Assembly: GCA_902634775.1 (NCBI GenBank)
Contig: CACPLG010000007.1
Span: 1 to 64,000, forward strand
DNA length: 64,000 bases
Direction of reading: 5' to 3'
Source: an uncultured Pelagibacteraceae bacterium
GTDB taxonomy: Bacteria; Pseudomonadota; Alphaproteobacteria; Pelagibacterales; Pelagibacteraceae
The stretch's first letter is position 1. Every line of letters begins with the position of its first letter. The translations under genes were made by a program, and so were the position numbers. Below are positions 28,251 through 37,278 of this stretch, piece after piece. The notes beneath the pieces were generated by a model, which saw only the letters and a list, made by a program, of their open reading frames with translations, made no database searches and was not told the DNA's origin.

Positions 28251-28928
28251 ATGATCAAAAATATATACAATCTTGGCGACGCAGCTTTATATTGTGATTT
28301 TGGCGAAACTGTAAACAAACAAACTAATCTTAAAGTAATAAATTATTTTAATGATATAAGAGAAAAAAATATTACTGGCATAAAAAACATTGCTCCTTCG
28401 TATAATAAATTAATAATTTATTTTGATTTAGAAATTACCAATTATAAAAAAATAAAAGATACTGTGGAAAATCTTGATATTTCAACTTTGGAGTCAGCTA
28501 AAACAAAAATAGTAAAGATACCGGTGTGTTTTGATGATGAGTTTGCACTTGACCTAGAAAGGGTTGAAAAAAAAGTTGGCTTAGGAAAAAAAGAAATAGT
28601 TAATCAATTAATATCTCAAAAATATTTTTGTTATATGACAGGATTTATTGCTGGCATGCCCTTCCTTGGTGATATTAAAGAAAAAATCAGATTAGATAGG
28701 CTTGAAACTCCAAGAGTTAAAGTCCCCAAGGGTTCAGTAGGTATTACGGAACAATTCTGCAATATCTATACTTTTGAAAGTCCGGGTGGGTGGAATATTA
28801 TTGGCAACTCACCTAAAAAAGTTTTTACTAAAGATTCAACTAAATTAACATTAATCGATCCAGGTGATGAAGTAGAGTTCTTCGAAATTTCAAAAAAGGA
28901 ATATTCAAAATTTAATGAGCAAAAATAG
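28251..28928 (+). CDS. pxpB: 5-oxoprolinase subunit B (KipI family)
   Basis: The PxpB/KipI half of the PxpBC pair. IPVCFDDEFALDLERV, YFCYMTGFIAGMPFLGDI, RLETPRVKVPKGSVGI and ESPGGWNIIGNSP are the conserved blocks. At 225 residues it is complete. It overlaps pxpC by 14 bases. With pxpA across the divergent gap, the full three-gene set is present. Confidence 0.93.
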   Translation: MIKNIYNLGDAALYCDFGETVNKQTNLKVINYFNDIREKNITGIKNIAPSYNKLIIYFDLEITNYKKIKDTVENLDISTLESAKTKIVKIPVCFDDEFALDLERVEKKVGLGKKEIVNQLISQKYFCYMTGFIAGMPFLGDIKEKIRLDRLETPRVKVPKGSVGITEQFCNIYTFESPGGWNIIGNSPKKVFTKDSTKLTLIDPGDEVEFFEISKKEYSKFNEQK

Positions 28929-29862
28929 TTTTAAAGTATTAAGACCTGGTATAAATACCACTTTTCAAGATTTAGGAAGAGATAACTTATATCATGTAGG
29001 CCTTCCATTTAGTGGAGCAATAGACAAAAGGAATTTTCTAATTGCTAACTCATTAATTACTAATAAAGAGGATGATGCAGTATTAGAGTTTGCATACCAA
29101 GGACCCTTACTCGAATTTTCTGGAGGTCAAATCTCTATTGTAATCACAGGAAATGTTAATTTTAAGATAATTAAAAAAGACTCCTCTGAAATAAAAGGTG
29201 AATGTTATAGAACTTACAATTTAAATAATAAAGATTGTCTTGATATTATATCAACTGAAAAGTCAGTCTATGGCTACCTTTCGGTAAAAGGTGGTTTTCA
29301 GATTAATAAATTTTGTAATAGTTATTCGACAACTGTTAGAGCTGAAGTAGGTCCTAATGATGGAAAAAAAATAGAGATTGAACAGACAATAATTCTAAAT
29401 ACAACTGATAGCACAATTAAAAAGAGTTTAGAATATTCAAACTCAAAAATAGAATTTATAAGGGTAATAAAGGGTACAAACTTTGATTACTTCTCAGAAG
29501 ACTCAATCAAAGATTTTACAAGTAAAGAATTTACAGTTTCAAAACTTACCGATAGAATGGGAATGAGATTAAGTGGACCTAAAATTAAGAATTTAAAGAA
29601 AACAAACATCAAGTCTGAAGGATTAGGAAAAGGAGTAATACAAGTTCCAGCTGACGGAGACCCTATAGTAATGCTTTCAGATCATGGAACAATAGGCGGT
29701 TATCCAAAAATTGCTGTTGTAATAAGTGCAGATTATGACAAGTTAGCACAATGCCCACCTGGAGATAAAATCAAATTTAAAATTGTAAATCTTACAGAGG
29801 CAGAAAATTTATATAAAATTTATACTATGGAAACTAAGAATATAATTAATAAAATAAAATGA
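28915..29862 (+). CDS. pxpC: 5-oxoprolinase subunit C (KipA family)
   Basis: The PxpC/KipA half of the complex, sometimes labelled biotin-dependent carboxylase-like. Blocks: RPGINTTFQDLGRDNLYHVGLPFSGAIDK at the start, then TDRMGMRLSGP, VPADGDPIVMLSDHGTIGGYPKIA and CPPGDKIKF. At 315 residues it is typical. Its stop overlaps the ATG of the following EamA gene (ATGA), so a transporter is translated with it. Confidence 0.93.
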   Translation: MSKNSFKVLRPGINTTFQDLGRDNLYHVGLPFSGAIDKRNFLIANSLITNKEDDAVLEFAYQGPLLEFSGGQISIVITGNVNFKIIKKDSSEIKGECYRTYNLNNKDCLDIISTEKSVYGYLSVKGGFQINKFCNSYSTTVRAEVGPNDGKKIEIEQTIILNTTDSTIKKSLEYSNSKIEFIRVIKGTNFDYFSEDSIKDFTSKEFTVSKLTDRMGMRLSGPKIKNLKKTNIKSEGLGKGVIQVPADGDPIVMLSDHGTIGGYPKIAVVISADYDKLAQCPPGDKIKFKIVNLTEAENLYKIYTMETKNIINKIK

Positions 29863-30734
29863 ATTTTATAACAAGATTACCGGGTCCACTATTAGTTTTT
29901 TTTGGTGCCACTAGTTTAAGTTTTGGAGGAATGATTGTAAAATCTTTTGAGGGCGCCACATTATGGCAGATACTTTTTTGGAGATCTCTTTTTTTTATTT
30001 TAGTTGTATCAATTTTTTTATTCATTACTTATAAAAAAAATGTTTTTAATGCTTTTAAGAAATCAGGCTTCCCCGGTCTTATCGGTGGTATAGTTTTATC
30101 TTCAGGGTTTTGTGGTTATGTTTTTGCAATGTACAATACTACAGTAGCCAATGCTAATTTTATTATTCAAACTCAAACAATTTTCCTAGCAATCTTTGGA
30201 TATTTATTTTTAAAAGAAAAAATTTCAAAGTTAACCTTAATATCAATTATACTAGCCATCTCTGGTATCATTTTAATGGTTGGAGGATCTTTGTCTCCAG
30301 GACAAATGTCTGGAAATTTTGCAGCATTTATTATGCCAGTGTCATTTGCAATCTTAATTATTATTATTAGAAAATACCCAGATGTAGACATGATACCGTT
30401 ACAATTAATTGCTGGAATAGTTGCAATGTCGGTAGGTTATTTTGTTGCAGGTAAAATTAACATTTCTTCATATGATATATTTTTAGGTTTTCTAGCAGGT
30501 TTTTTTCAACTTGGATTTGGTTTTATATTCATAACAATTGGAGCAAGATCTACGCCCTCGGCAATTGTTGGTATCATAATGCTCACCGAAGCTATTCTTG
30601 GACCTCTTTGGGCATGGTTATTTGTGAATGAAAATCCACCATTTATTGTTTTAATTGGAGGGTCAGTTGTATTATTCGCTGTATTACTACAGTTTTACAA
30701 TGTTATTAAGTTAGAAAAAAAAACTATTTCTTAA
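29859..30734 (+). CDS. EamA/DMT-family transporter
   Basis: A 291-residue ten-helix DMT protein with two EamA repeats (LWQILFWRSLFF and TIFLAIFGYLFLKEKIS in repeat 1; AIVGIIMLTEAILGPLWAWLFVNE in repeat 2). The four-base overlap with pxpC suggests it exports or imports something tied to 5-oxoproline or glutamate metabolism; this is inference. About 36 bases separate it from the glycine riboswitch. Confidence 0.85.
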   Translation: MNFITRLPGPLLVFFGATSLSFGGMIVKSFEGATLWQILFWRSLFFILVVSIFLFITYKKNVFNAFKKSGFPGLIGGIVLSSGFCGYVFAMYNTTVANANFIIQTQTIFLAIFGYLFLKEKISKLTLISIILAISGIILMVGGSLSPGQMSGNFAAFIMPVSFAILIIIIRKYPDVDMIPLQLIAGIVAMSVGYFVAGKINISSYDIFLGFLAGFFQLGFGFIFITIGARSTPSAIVGIIMLTEAILGPLWAWLFVNENPPFIVLIGGSVVLFAVLLQFYNVIKLEKKTIS

Positions 30735-30758
30735 TGACGATTATCAAAAATATGCTAA

Positions 30759-30764
30759 TATACT
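30759..30764 (+). promoter_or_regulatory. -10 element of the gcvTHP promoter
   Basis: TATACT, about seven bases before the first base of the riboswitch. A start near 30770 would make the RNA begin with the aptamer itself. No convincing -35 was found. Confidence 0.4.
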
Positions 30765-30769
30765 TAGAT

Positions 30770-30910
30770 ACGGGAGAGACTACATAGTAGCGCCGAAGGA
30801 GCAAAAAACCCCAGAAACTCTCAGGCAAAAGGACCGTACATATTAACTCTGGAAAGAGACAAATTCTCGCCGAAGGAGCTAAAATCTCTCAGGCACCACG
30901 ACAGAGGGGG
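30770..30910 (+). promoter_or_regulatory. Tandem glycine riboswitch of gcvT
   Basis: Two glycine aptamers in series. Aptamer 1 (30770-30837) is closed by ACGG/CCGT and has CGCCGAAGGAGCAA and ACTCTCAGGCAAAAGGACC. Aptamer 2 (about 30847-30906) is closed by CTCTG (30847-30851) with CAGAG (30902-30906) and has CGCCGAAGGAGC and CTCTCAGGCACCACGAC. The linker is about nine bases. No terminator follows; only 17 bases separate it from the gcvT ATG, so control of translation is more likely. Glycine-activated riboswitches on gcvT are established for SAR11. Confidence 0.95.
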
Positions 30911-30923
30911 TTAGAGAGTTAAT

Positions 30924-32027
30924 ATGAATATAAAAAAAACTGCACTATACGAACTACATAAAAAGCACAACGCTAAGTTTGTTGAGTTTGCTGGCTACAG
31001 TATGCCGATACAATACTCTGAGGGAATTGTAAAAGAGCATAATATTACAAGAAATAAATCCGGAATTTTCGATGTTTCCCATATGGGGCAGTTATTTATT
31101 AAATACAGTAACGATATAACAGACAAACTCCAAGAAATTTTACCAACTGATCTTAAAAATTTAAAAATTAATCAAAGCAAGTATTCGTTTTTAATGAAAG
31201 AGAATGGGGGAATATATGATGATCTCATCATCACAAGAATGAAAGATCAGTACATGATTATTTTAAATGCCGCTTGTAAACAAAACGATCTTCAGATTAT
31301 TAAAAATACATTGGATGATCAAAATTTGGACATGAACAATAATTTGTCTCTTGTAGCGATACAAGGTCCAGAGTCTAAAACAATTCTTGAAAATGTAGTT
31401 TCAAATGTATCAAAATTAAAGTTTATGAACGGAGAAAATTTTACCTTTAAAAATAATGAAATCTATATTACAAGATCTGGATATACAGGTGAAGATGGAT
31501 TTGAAATATCATTACCTAATAAAGTCGCAATCTCTTTTGTAGAAGAGTTAATTTCTAAAGGGTCAACTTTAATTGGGTTGGGTGCAAGAGATACTTTAAG
31601 ATTAGAAGCAGGTTTATGCTTGTACGGTCATGACATAAACGAAAATACCAGTCCAGTTGAAGCAAATTTAAAGTGGGCAATTTCAAAAAATAGAATAAAT
31701 GATAACTTTATAGGATCACATCAAATAAAAAAACAAATCGAAGAAGGCGTGTCAAAATTAAGAGTTGGTATCAAACCAGAGACTAGAGTTATAGCAAGAG
31801 AGTCAACGAAAATTTTTGATGAAAAAGACAATGAGATTGGAAAAGTCACTAGCGGAACATTTGGACCAAGCGTTAATGCTTCAATCGCAATGGGCTATAT
31901 TTCAAATTCTCATTCTAAAAAAGATACAAAAGTTTACTTAGAAGTAAGAGGAAAAAAAGTGCCTGCCAATGTTTGTGATTTGCCATTTTATAAAAAAAGT
32001 TATGTGAAAGGAGAAGCCAATGTCTAA
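30924..32027 (+). CDS. gcvT: Glycine cleavage system T protein
   Basis: GcvT transfers the methylene group from the H protein to tetrahydrofolate, releasing ammonia. Blocks: [28 protein letters not shown], the folate-site region [13 protein letters not shown] and [20 protein letters not shown], then the C-terminal [18 protein letters not shown]. At 367 residues it is normal. A GAGAG site (30914-30918) precedes the ATG. It is under the glycine riboswitch and overlaps gcvH by 8 bases. Confidence 0.97.
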   Translation: MNIKKTALYELHKKHNAKFVEFAGYSMPIQYSEGIVKEHNITRNKSGIFDVSHMGQLFIKYSNDITDKLQEILPTDLKNLKINQSKYSFLMKENGGIYDDLIITRMKDQYMIILNAACKQNDLQIIKNTLDDQNLDMNNNLSLVAIQGPESKTILENVVSNVSKLKFMNGENFTFKNNEIYITRSGYTGEDGFEISLPNKVAISFVEELISKGSTLIGLGARDTLRLEAGLCLYGHDINENTSPVEANLKWAISKNRINDNFIGSHQIKKQIEEGVSKLRVGIKPETRVIARESTKIFDEKDNEIGKVTSGTFGPSVNASIAMGYISNSHSKKDTKVYLEVRGKKVPANVCDLPFYKKSYVKGEANV

Positions 32028-32400
32028 TACAAAATTTTCAAAAGAACATGAATGGATTACACTAGATGGAGAAGTAGGAACTATTGGAATTACAAAACAT
32101 GCAACTGAAATGTTAGGCGACATAGTTTTTGCTGAATTACCTGAGAAAGGATCTAATGTTGAAAAAGATGGAACTGCGGGAGTGGTAGAGTCCACAAAAG
32201 CTGCAAGTGATGTCTATACGCCAGTAAGTGGTGAAGTTGTAGAAATTAATCAATCAATTGTTGACGATCCATCAAAAATCAATGCTGACCCAGAAGGTGG
32301 AGCATGGTTTTTTAAATTAAAGTTAAAAGATAAATCAGAACTTGATACTCTTATGAATAAAGAAGAGTACGATAAATTTGCAAAGGAGACATCAGCATAA
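32020..32400 (+). CDS. gcvH: Glycine cleavage system H protein
   Basis: The lipoyl carrier protein that shuttles the aminomethyl group between P and T proteins. The start, [21 protein letters not shown], and the lipoylated lysine Lys60 in [20 protein letters not shown] are canonical. At 126 residues it is complete. It overlaps gcvT by 8 bases and shares its last base with the gcvP ATG (TAATG). Confidence 0.97.
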   Translation: MSNTKFSKEHEWITLDGEVGTIGITKHATEMLGDIVFAELPEKGSNVEKDGTAGVVESTKAASDVYTPVSGEVVEINQSIVDDPSKINADPEGGAWFFKLKLKDKSELDTLMNKEEYDKFAKETSA

Positions 32401-35270
32401 TGTTACCAAATTCAGAAAAAGATTTTTTAAAGAGACACATTGGACCTTCTAAAGAAGATCAATCAAAAATGTTAAAAGAATTAAATTATAAATCACTAGA
32501 TGATTTAATTGACAGCACAGTACCAGAAAAAATAAAGTTTAAAGGTGAATTAAATATTGGTGAGTCAAATTCAGAATATGAAGCTTTGAGAAAATTAAGA
32601 GCAATATCAAAAAAAAATCAAGTTTACTCTAATTTTATTGGTATGGGTTATTATGGAACTTATACACCTTATGTAATTTTAAGAAATATATTAGAAAATC
32701 CAGGTTGGTATACTTCATATACACCTTATCAGCCAGAAGTAGCTCAAGGAAGACTTGAGATGTTATTAAATTTTCAACAAATGATTGTTGATTTTACTGG
32801 AATGGATATAGCTAATGCCTCTTTATTAGATGAGGGTACAGCAGCAGCGGAGGCTATGGGCTTAAGTCACAGATTGAACAAAAAAGATAGTAATTTAGTT
32901 TTTGTATCTGAGGATTGTCATCCTCAAACAATAAATGTAATTCAAACTAGAGCTGAACCGTTGGGTTTAAAAGTATTGGTTGGTAAAGAAGATGAGGTTC
33001 TAGAACAGTTAAAAGAAGATTTAGTTTGTGGAATTTTACAATATCCTGGAACTTTAGGAGATATTAAAGACCCAAGTGAAGCAATTAGCAAAATTCATAA
33101 AAAGAATGGTAAGGCTGTATTAGCTTGTGATTTGTTAGCATTAGCAAAATTAAAAACACCAAGAGAACTTGGTGCTGACATAGCAGTTGGAAGCTCACAA
33201 AGATTTGGTATCCCAATGGGATATGGAGGTCCACATGCAGCTTTTTTTGCAACAAAAGATGAGTACAAAAGATCAATGCCAGGAAGAATTGTCGGTGTGT
33301 CAGTTGATAGACACGGTAACAAGGCATATAGATTGTCCTTGCAAACTAGAGAGCAACATATCAGAAGAGACAAGGCGACAAGCAACATTTGCACCGCCCA
33401 AGCTCTATTAGCAATTGTATCAGCAGCTTATTCTATTTATCACGGCCCAGATGGAATTAAGAATATTTCTGAAAGAGTCTCACAATTAGCAAAAAGTTTT
33501 GCCGATAAAATAAAACAGTCTGGATATGAACTTTATTCTAATTATTTTTTTGATACTGTCACAATCATTACTAAAGAAAAAACTGATCAAATTTATAAAA
33601 ATGCTTTAAATCAAAAAGTTAATATACGTAAAGTAAATTCTGAAATGCTTGCAGTTTCTTTTGATGAAAGAAAGAATGTTTATAGAGTAAATCAACTGTT
33701 AAAAATTTTTAACGCAGCAGAATCAATTAAAAAAGAGGATCCTTCAGTAAGTTTACCTAATCTCCCAAAAAACTTATTGAGAACCTCAAAATATTTAGAA
33801 CATCCAGTTTTCAACTCATACCATTCTGAAACTGAAATGTTGAGATACTTAAAAAGATTAGAAGATAAGGATATAGCATTGAATAGATCAATGATTGCAC
33901 TTGGTTCATGCACAATGAAGCTAAATGCTGCCGCTGAGATGATCCCAATTTCATGGAAAGAGTTTGCAGAACCTCATCCATTTGTCCCAATTGAACAAAT
34001 GGAGGGATTCAGAGATCTATTTACTGATCTAAAAAATTGGTTGCGTTCCATAACTGGTTTCTCAGGTGTTTCTCTACAACCTAATGCAGGTGCTCAAGGT
34101 GAATATGCGGGATTAATGGTTATACGAAAGTATCATTTAGATAGGGATGAGGCCAATAGAAACATATGTTTAATTCCAAGTTCAGCACACGGTACTAATC
34201 CGGCAAGTGCACAAATGACTGGAATGAAAGTTGTTGTTGTTAATTGTGATAAAGAAGGAAATGTTGATTTCGATGACTTAAAGAAAAAAGCAGAGCAACA
34301 TTCTGAAAACCTTGGGGCATTAATGGTAACTTACCCATCCACTCATGGAGTTTTTGAAGAAAAAATATCAGATATTTGTGAGTTAGTTCATAAACATGGT
34401 GGTCAGGTTTACATGGATGGTGCAAATCTAAATGCATTAGTGGGAATTGCTAAACCAGGAAATTTTGGTCCAGACGTTTGTCATATTAATTTACATAAAA
34501 CGTTTTGTATTCCTCATGGTGGAGGAGGACCTGGAATGGGACCAATTGCTTGTAAAAGACATTTACAAGTTTACTTGCCCAACCACCCAGTAATAAAAGA
34601 TTGTGGGCCAACTTCTGGAATTGGAGCAGTTTCTGCAGCCCCTTGGGGAAGTTCAAGCATTTTATCAATTTCTTGGATGTATATTAAAATGATGGGATCA
34701 ACTGGATTAAAGCTTGCTACTCAAGTTGCAATATTGAATGCAAATTATATAGCTCATAGATTAAAAGATCACTTTCCGATTTTGTACAAAGGGTCAAATG
34801 GCAATGTGGCACACGAATGTATTATTGATATTAGAAAAATTAAATCAGAAACAGGAATAACAGAGGAAGATATTGCGAAAAGATTAATTGATTATGGTTT
34901 TCATGCACCAACTATGTCCTGGCCTGTTGCTGGTACAATGATGATAGAACCAACTGAAAGTGAAAGCCTTACAGAAATAGACAGATTTTGCGAAACTTTA
35001 ATTAAGATTAGAAAAGAAATAGACAAGATTAAGTCCGGAGAGTTTGACAAAGTAGACAATCCAATTAAGAACGCACCTCATACTGATCTTGAACTGTCTT
35101 CTGACGAGTGGAAACACAAATACTCAAGAGAGGAAGCAGCTTATCCATCTAAATATTTAAAAACAAATAAATTTTGGCCTCCAGTTGCTAGAGTTGATAA
35201 TGTTTATGGAGATAAAAATATATTCTGTACCTGTCCAAGTATTGACGAATTTAAAGAAGATGCAGCTTAA
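32400..35270 (+). CDS. gcvP: Glycine dehydrogenase (P protein), fused full-length form
   Basis: The PLP enzyme that decarboxylates glycine and loads the H protein. The 956 residues contain both halves (GcvP1-like about 1-430, GcvP2-like about 440-956), unlike bacteria with split gcvPA/gcvPB. The N-terminus has FLKRHIGPS; the PLP lysine is Lys700 in INLHKTFCIPHGGGGPGMGP. Together with gcvT and gcvH it makes one-carbon units from glycine under riboswitch control. The NADH-linked L protein gene is not here. Confidence 0.97.
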   Translation: MLPNSEKDFLKRHIGPSKEDQSKMLKELNYKSLDDLIDSTVPEKIKFKGELNIGESNSEYEALRKLRAISKKNQVYSNFIGMGYYGTYTPYVILRNILENPGWYTSYTPYQPEVAQGRLEMLLNFQQMIVDFTGMDIANASLLDEGTAAAEAMGLSHRLNKKDSNLVFVSEDCHPQTINVIQTRAEPLGLKVLVGKEDEVLEQLKEDLVCGILQYPGTLGDIKDPSEAISKIHKKNGKAVLACDLLALAKLKTPRELGADIAVGSSQRFGIPMGYGGPHAAFFATKDEYKRSMPGRIVGVSVDRHGNKAYRLSLQTREQHIRRDKATSNICTAQALLAIVSAAYSIYHGPDGIKNISERVSQLAKSFADKIKQSGYELYSNYFFDTVTIITKEKTDQIYKNALNQKVNIRKVNSEMLAVSFDERKNVYRVNQLLKIFNAAESIKKEDPSVSLPNLPKNLLRTSKYLEHPVFNSYHSETEMLRYLKRLEDKDIALNRSMIALGSCTMKLNAAAEMIPISWKEFAEPHPFVPIEQMEGFRDLFTDLKNWLRSITGFSGVSLQPNAGAQGEYAGLMVIRKYHLDRDEANRNICLIPSSAHGTNPASAQMTGMKVVVVNCDKEGNVDFDDLKKKAEQHSENLGALMVTYPSTHGVFEEKISDICELVHKHGGQVYMDGANLNALVGIAKPGNFGPDVCHINLHKTFCIPHGGGGPGMGPIACKRHLQVYLPNHPVIKDCGPTSGIGAVSAAPWGSSSILSISWMYIKMMGSTGLKLATQVAILNANYIAHRLKDHFPILYKGSNGNVAHECIIDIRKIKSETGITEEDIAKRLIDYGFHAPTMSWPVAGTMMIEPTESESLTEIDRFCETLIKIRKEIDKIKSGEFDKVDNPIKNAPHTDLELSSDEWKHKYSREEAAYPSKYLKTNKFWPPVARVDNVYGDKNIFCTCPSIDEFKEDAA

Positions 35271-35276
35271 AATTTG

Positions 35277-36518
35277 ATGAAAATTGCAGTAATTGGCTCA
35301 GGAATTTCTGGATTAAGTGCAGCATATTATTTATCAAAAAAACATAAAGTTGATCTTTTCGAAAAGGAAGATCGATTTGGTGGACATTCTCATACATTAG
35401 AAATTTCAACCGACATTCAAAGTAAAAAAAAGATCCGCACAGATATTGGATTTATAGTTTTTAACAAACATACCTATCCAAACTTGATTAATTTTTTTAG
35501 TGAGATTGGAATAGAGATTGAAAAAAGTAATATGAGTTTGTCATTTTTGGTAAAAGAAAAGAATTTAGAATATAGCGGTAAAGGAGTCCGAGGTATATTT
35601 TCTTATAAAAAAAATTTATTTGATCTAAATTTTCTAAAAATGTTTTATGAGATTATCAAGTTTTATAACAAGAGTTCTAAATTGAATGATATAGATGAAA
35701 ATTTAAATCTTGGAACATTTCTTCAAAAAGAAAAAATGTCAGATTTTTTTATTAATTATCACATTTTACCAATGGTATCAGCTATATGGTCAATGCCACC
35801 TGATAATGCAAAAAATATGCCTATTAAGTTTTTTTTAAAGTTTTTTCAAAATCATGGATTATTCAAGTTAAAAAACAGACCTCAATGGTACACTGTGAAA
35901 AATAGAAGTATTGAATATGTAAACGAAGTAATAAAAAAAATTAGTGGAGAGCACTTTAAAAATTATAAAATTAATAAAGTTACAAGATCTAGTAACTCTG
36001 CGCGCGTCTTTTATGGAGGGGAAAGCGAATATTTTGAATACGATAAAGTTGTGATTGCTACGCATGCAGATGAAGCTTTATCAATAATCGATGAGCCCTC
36101 TGATGATGAAAAAAGTATTTTGAGTAACTTTAAATACAAGAAAAACTTAGCAGTAATTCATTTTGATGAAACTGTTATGCCAAAAAAAAAGATTAATTGG
36201 AGCGCATGGAATACTTTTGTATCAGAAAATAATGATAGTTCAGTTACTTACTGGTTAAATTTATTACAGAATTTAAATATAGAAAAAAATATCTTTTTAA
36301 CTTTAAATCCTCATTTCAATATTGATGAAAAACTCATTATTGATAAAATTCAATTTAGTCATCCGTATTATGATCATGATACTTTAAAAAATCAAAAAAA
36401 ATTAGATTTATTACAAAATAAACAAAATATATTGTTTTGTGGAAGTTATCATGGTTATGGTTTTCATGAAGACGGTATCAAATCAACATTAAATATGCTT
36501 AAATTCATTAATGATTGA
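35277..36518 (+). CDS. COG2907-type FAD-binding amine-oxidase-like protein
   Basis: A flavoprotein with AVIGSGISGLSAAYYLSKKHKVDLFEKEDRFGGHSHT at its N-terminus, the dinucleotide-binding site of the COG2907 group. I start at the ATG at 35277 (413 residues), six bases after the gcvP stop, rather than the TTG just before it. In other proteobacteria this group lies beside DUF1365 and a cyclopropane-synthase-like gene, as here, and is thought to act on fatty-acyl chains in membrane lipids. It overlaps the DUF1365 gene by 8 bases. Confidence 0.8.
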   Translation: MKIAVIGSGISGLSAAYYLSKKHKVDLFEKEDRFGGHSHTLEISTDIQSKKKIRTDIGFIVFNKHTYPNLINFFSEIGIEIEKSNMSLSFLVKEKNLEYSGKGVRGIFSYKKNLFDLNFLKMFYEIIKFYNKSSKLNDIDENLNLGTFLQKEKMSDFFINYHILPMVSAIWSMPPDNAKNMPIKFFLKFFQNHGLFKLKNRPQWYTVKNRSIEYVNEVIKKISGEHFKNYKINKVTRSSNSARVFYGGESEYFEYDKVVIATHADEALSIIDEPSDDEKSILSNFKYKKNLAVIHFDETVMPKKKINWSAWNTFVSENNDSSVTYWLNLLQNLNIEKNIFLTLNPHFNIDEKLIIDKIQFSHPYYDHDTLKNQKKLDLLQNKQNILFCGSYHGYGFHEDGIKSTLNMLKFIND

Positions 36519-37278
36519 AAATTCATTTATATATACGGGTGAAGTCATTCATAAAAGATTTAAACCAAAAGAACATTTTTTTAAATACAGTGTATTCTCT
36601 TTATTAATCGATCTTAACGAAATAAGACTTATAGATAAAAAAATTCCATTTTTTTCTTACAATAAATTTAATGTTCTAAGTTTTTTTGATAAGGACCATG
36701 GTGAGAGAGATGGTTCTGATTTAGGAATATGGGTGGGAAAAAAATTAAAAGAAAAAGGAATTACTTCAGAAGATATTAAGATTAAAATACTTTGTTACCC
36801 TAGAATTTTTGGATATGTTTTCAATCCACTAAGCATTTTTTTTATTTATGATAGAACTGGTGAACCAATTGCAATTTTTTATGAAGTAAAAAATACATTC
36901 GGAGAACAACACACCTATATATTTGAAGTTAAAAATTTAACACCACAAATTAAAAATGATTGCAAAAAGAAGTTTTTCGTATCTCCCTTCATGGACCTTC
37001 AATCAGAATATTTCTTTAAAGTATTATTACCGAATGAAAAATTATCTGTAATCATTGATCAAAGAGATAAGGAAGGTAAGCTTCTGTTTGCATCCCAGGA
37101 TGGAATTAGGCATGATTTAACCTTAAAAAACTTATTGTTTTGCTATCTAAAGCACCCTCTAATGAGTTTTAAAGTAATATCAGCTATACATTTTGAAGCA
37201 TTAAAATTGTGGATCAAAGGCGTTAAGTTGATCAAAAAAAACATTAAAATAAAAAATAATACGACCTTTGAAAACTAA
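36511..37278 (+). CDS. DUF1365 protein (COG3496)
   Basis: A 255-residue protein with the family's conserved stretches: YTGEVIHKRFKPKEHFFKYSVF at the start, LCYPRIFGYVFNPLSIFFIYD, and VSPFMDLQSEYFF. It is probably cytoplasmic or membrane-associated. Function is not established; it co-occurs with cyclopropane-type fatty-acid modifying genes. It overlaps both neighbours (8 bases with the flavoprotein, 1 with the methyltransferase), so these three are one translational unit. Confidence 0.88.
   Translation: MIENSFIYTGEVIHKRFKPKEHFFKYSVFSLLIDLNEIRLIDKKIPFFSYNKFNVLSFFDKDHGERDGSDLGIWVGKKLKEKGITSEDIKIKILCYPRIFGYVFNPLSIFFIYDRTGEPIAIFYEVKNTFGEQHTYIFEVKNLTPQIKNDCKKKFFVSPFMDLQSEYFFKVLLPNEKLSVIIDQRDKEGKLLFASQDGIRHDLTLKNLLFCYLKHPLMSFKVISAIHFEALKLWIKGVKLIKKNIKIKNNTTFEN

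Noticed and set aside
33085-33394. Two minus-strand open frames inside gcvP
   Set aside because: They are shadows of the conserved gcvP coding sequence, with low-complexity translations and no start context.
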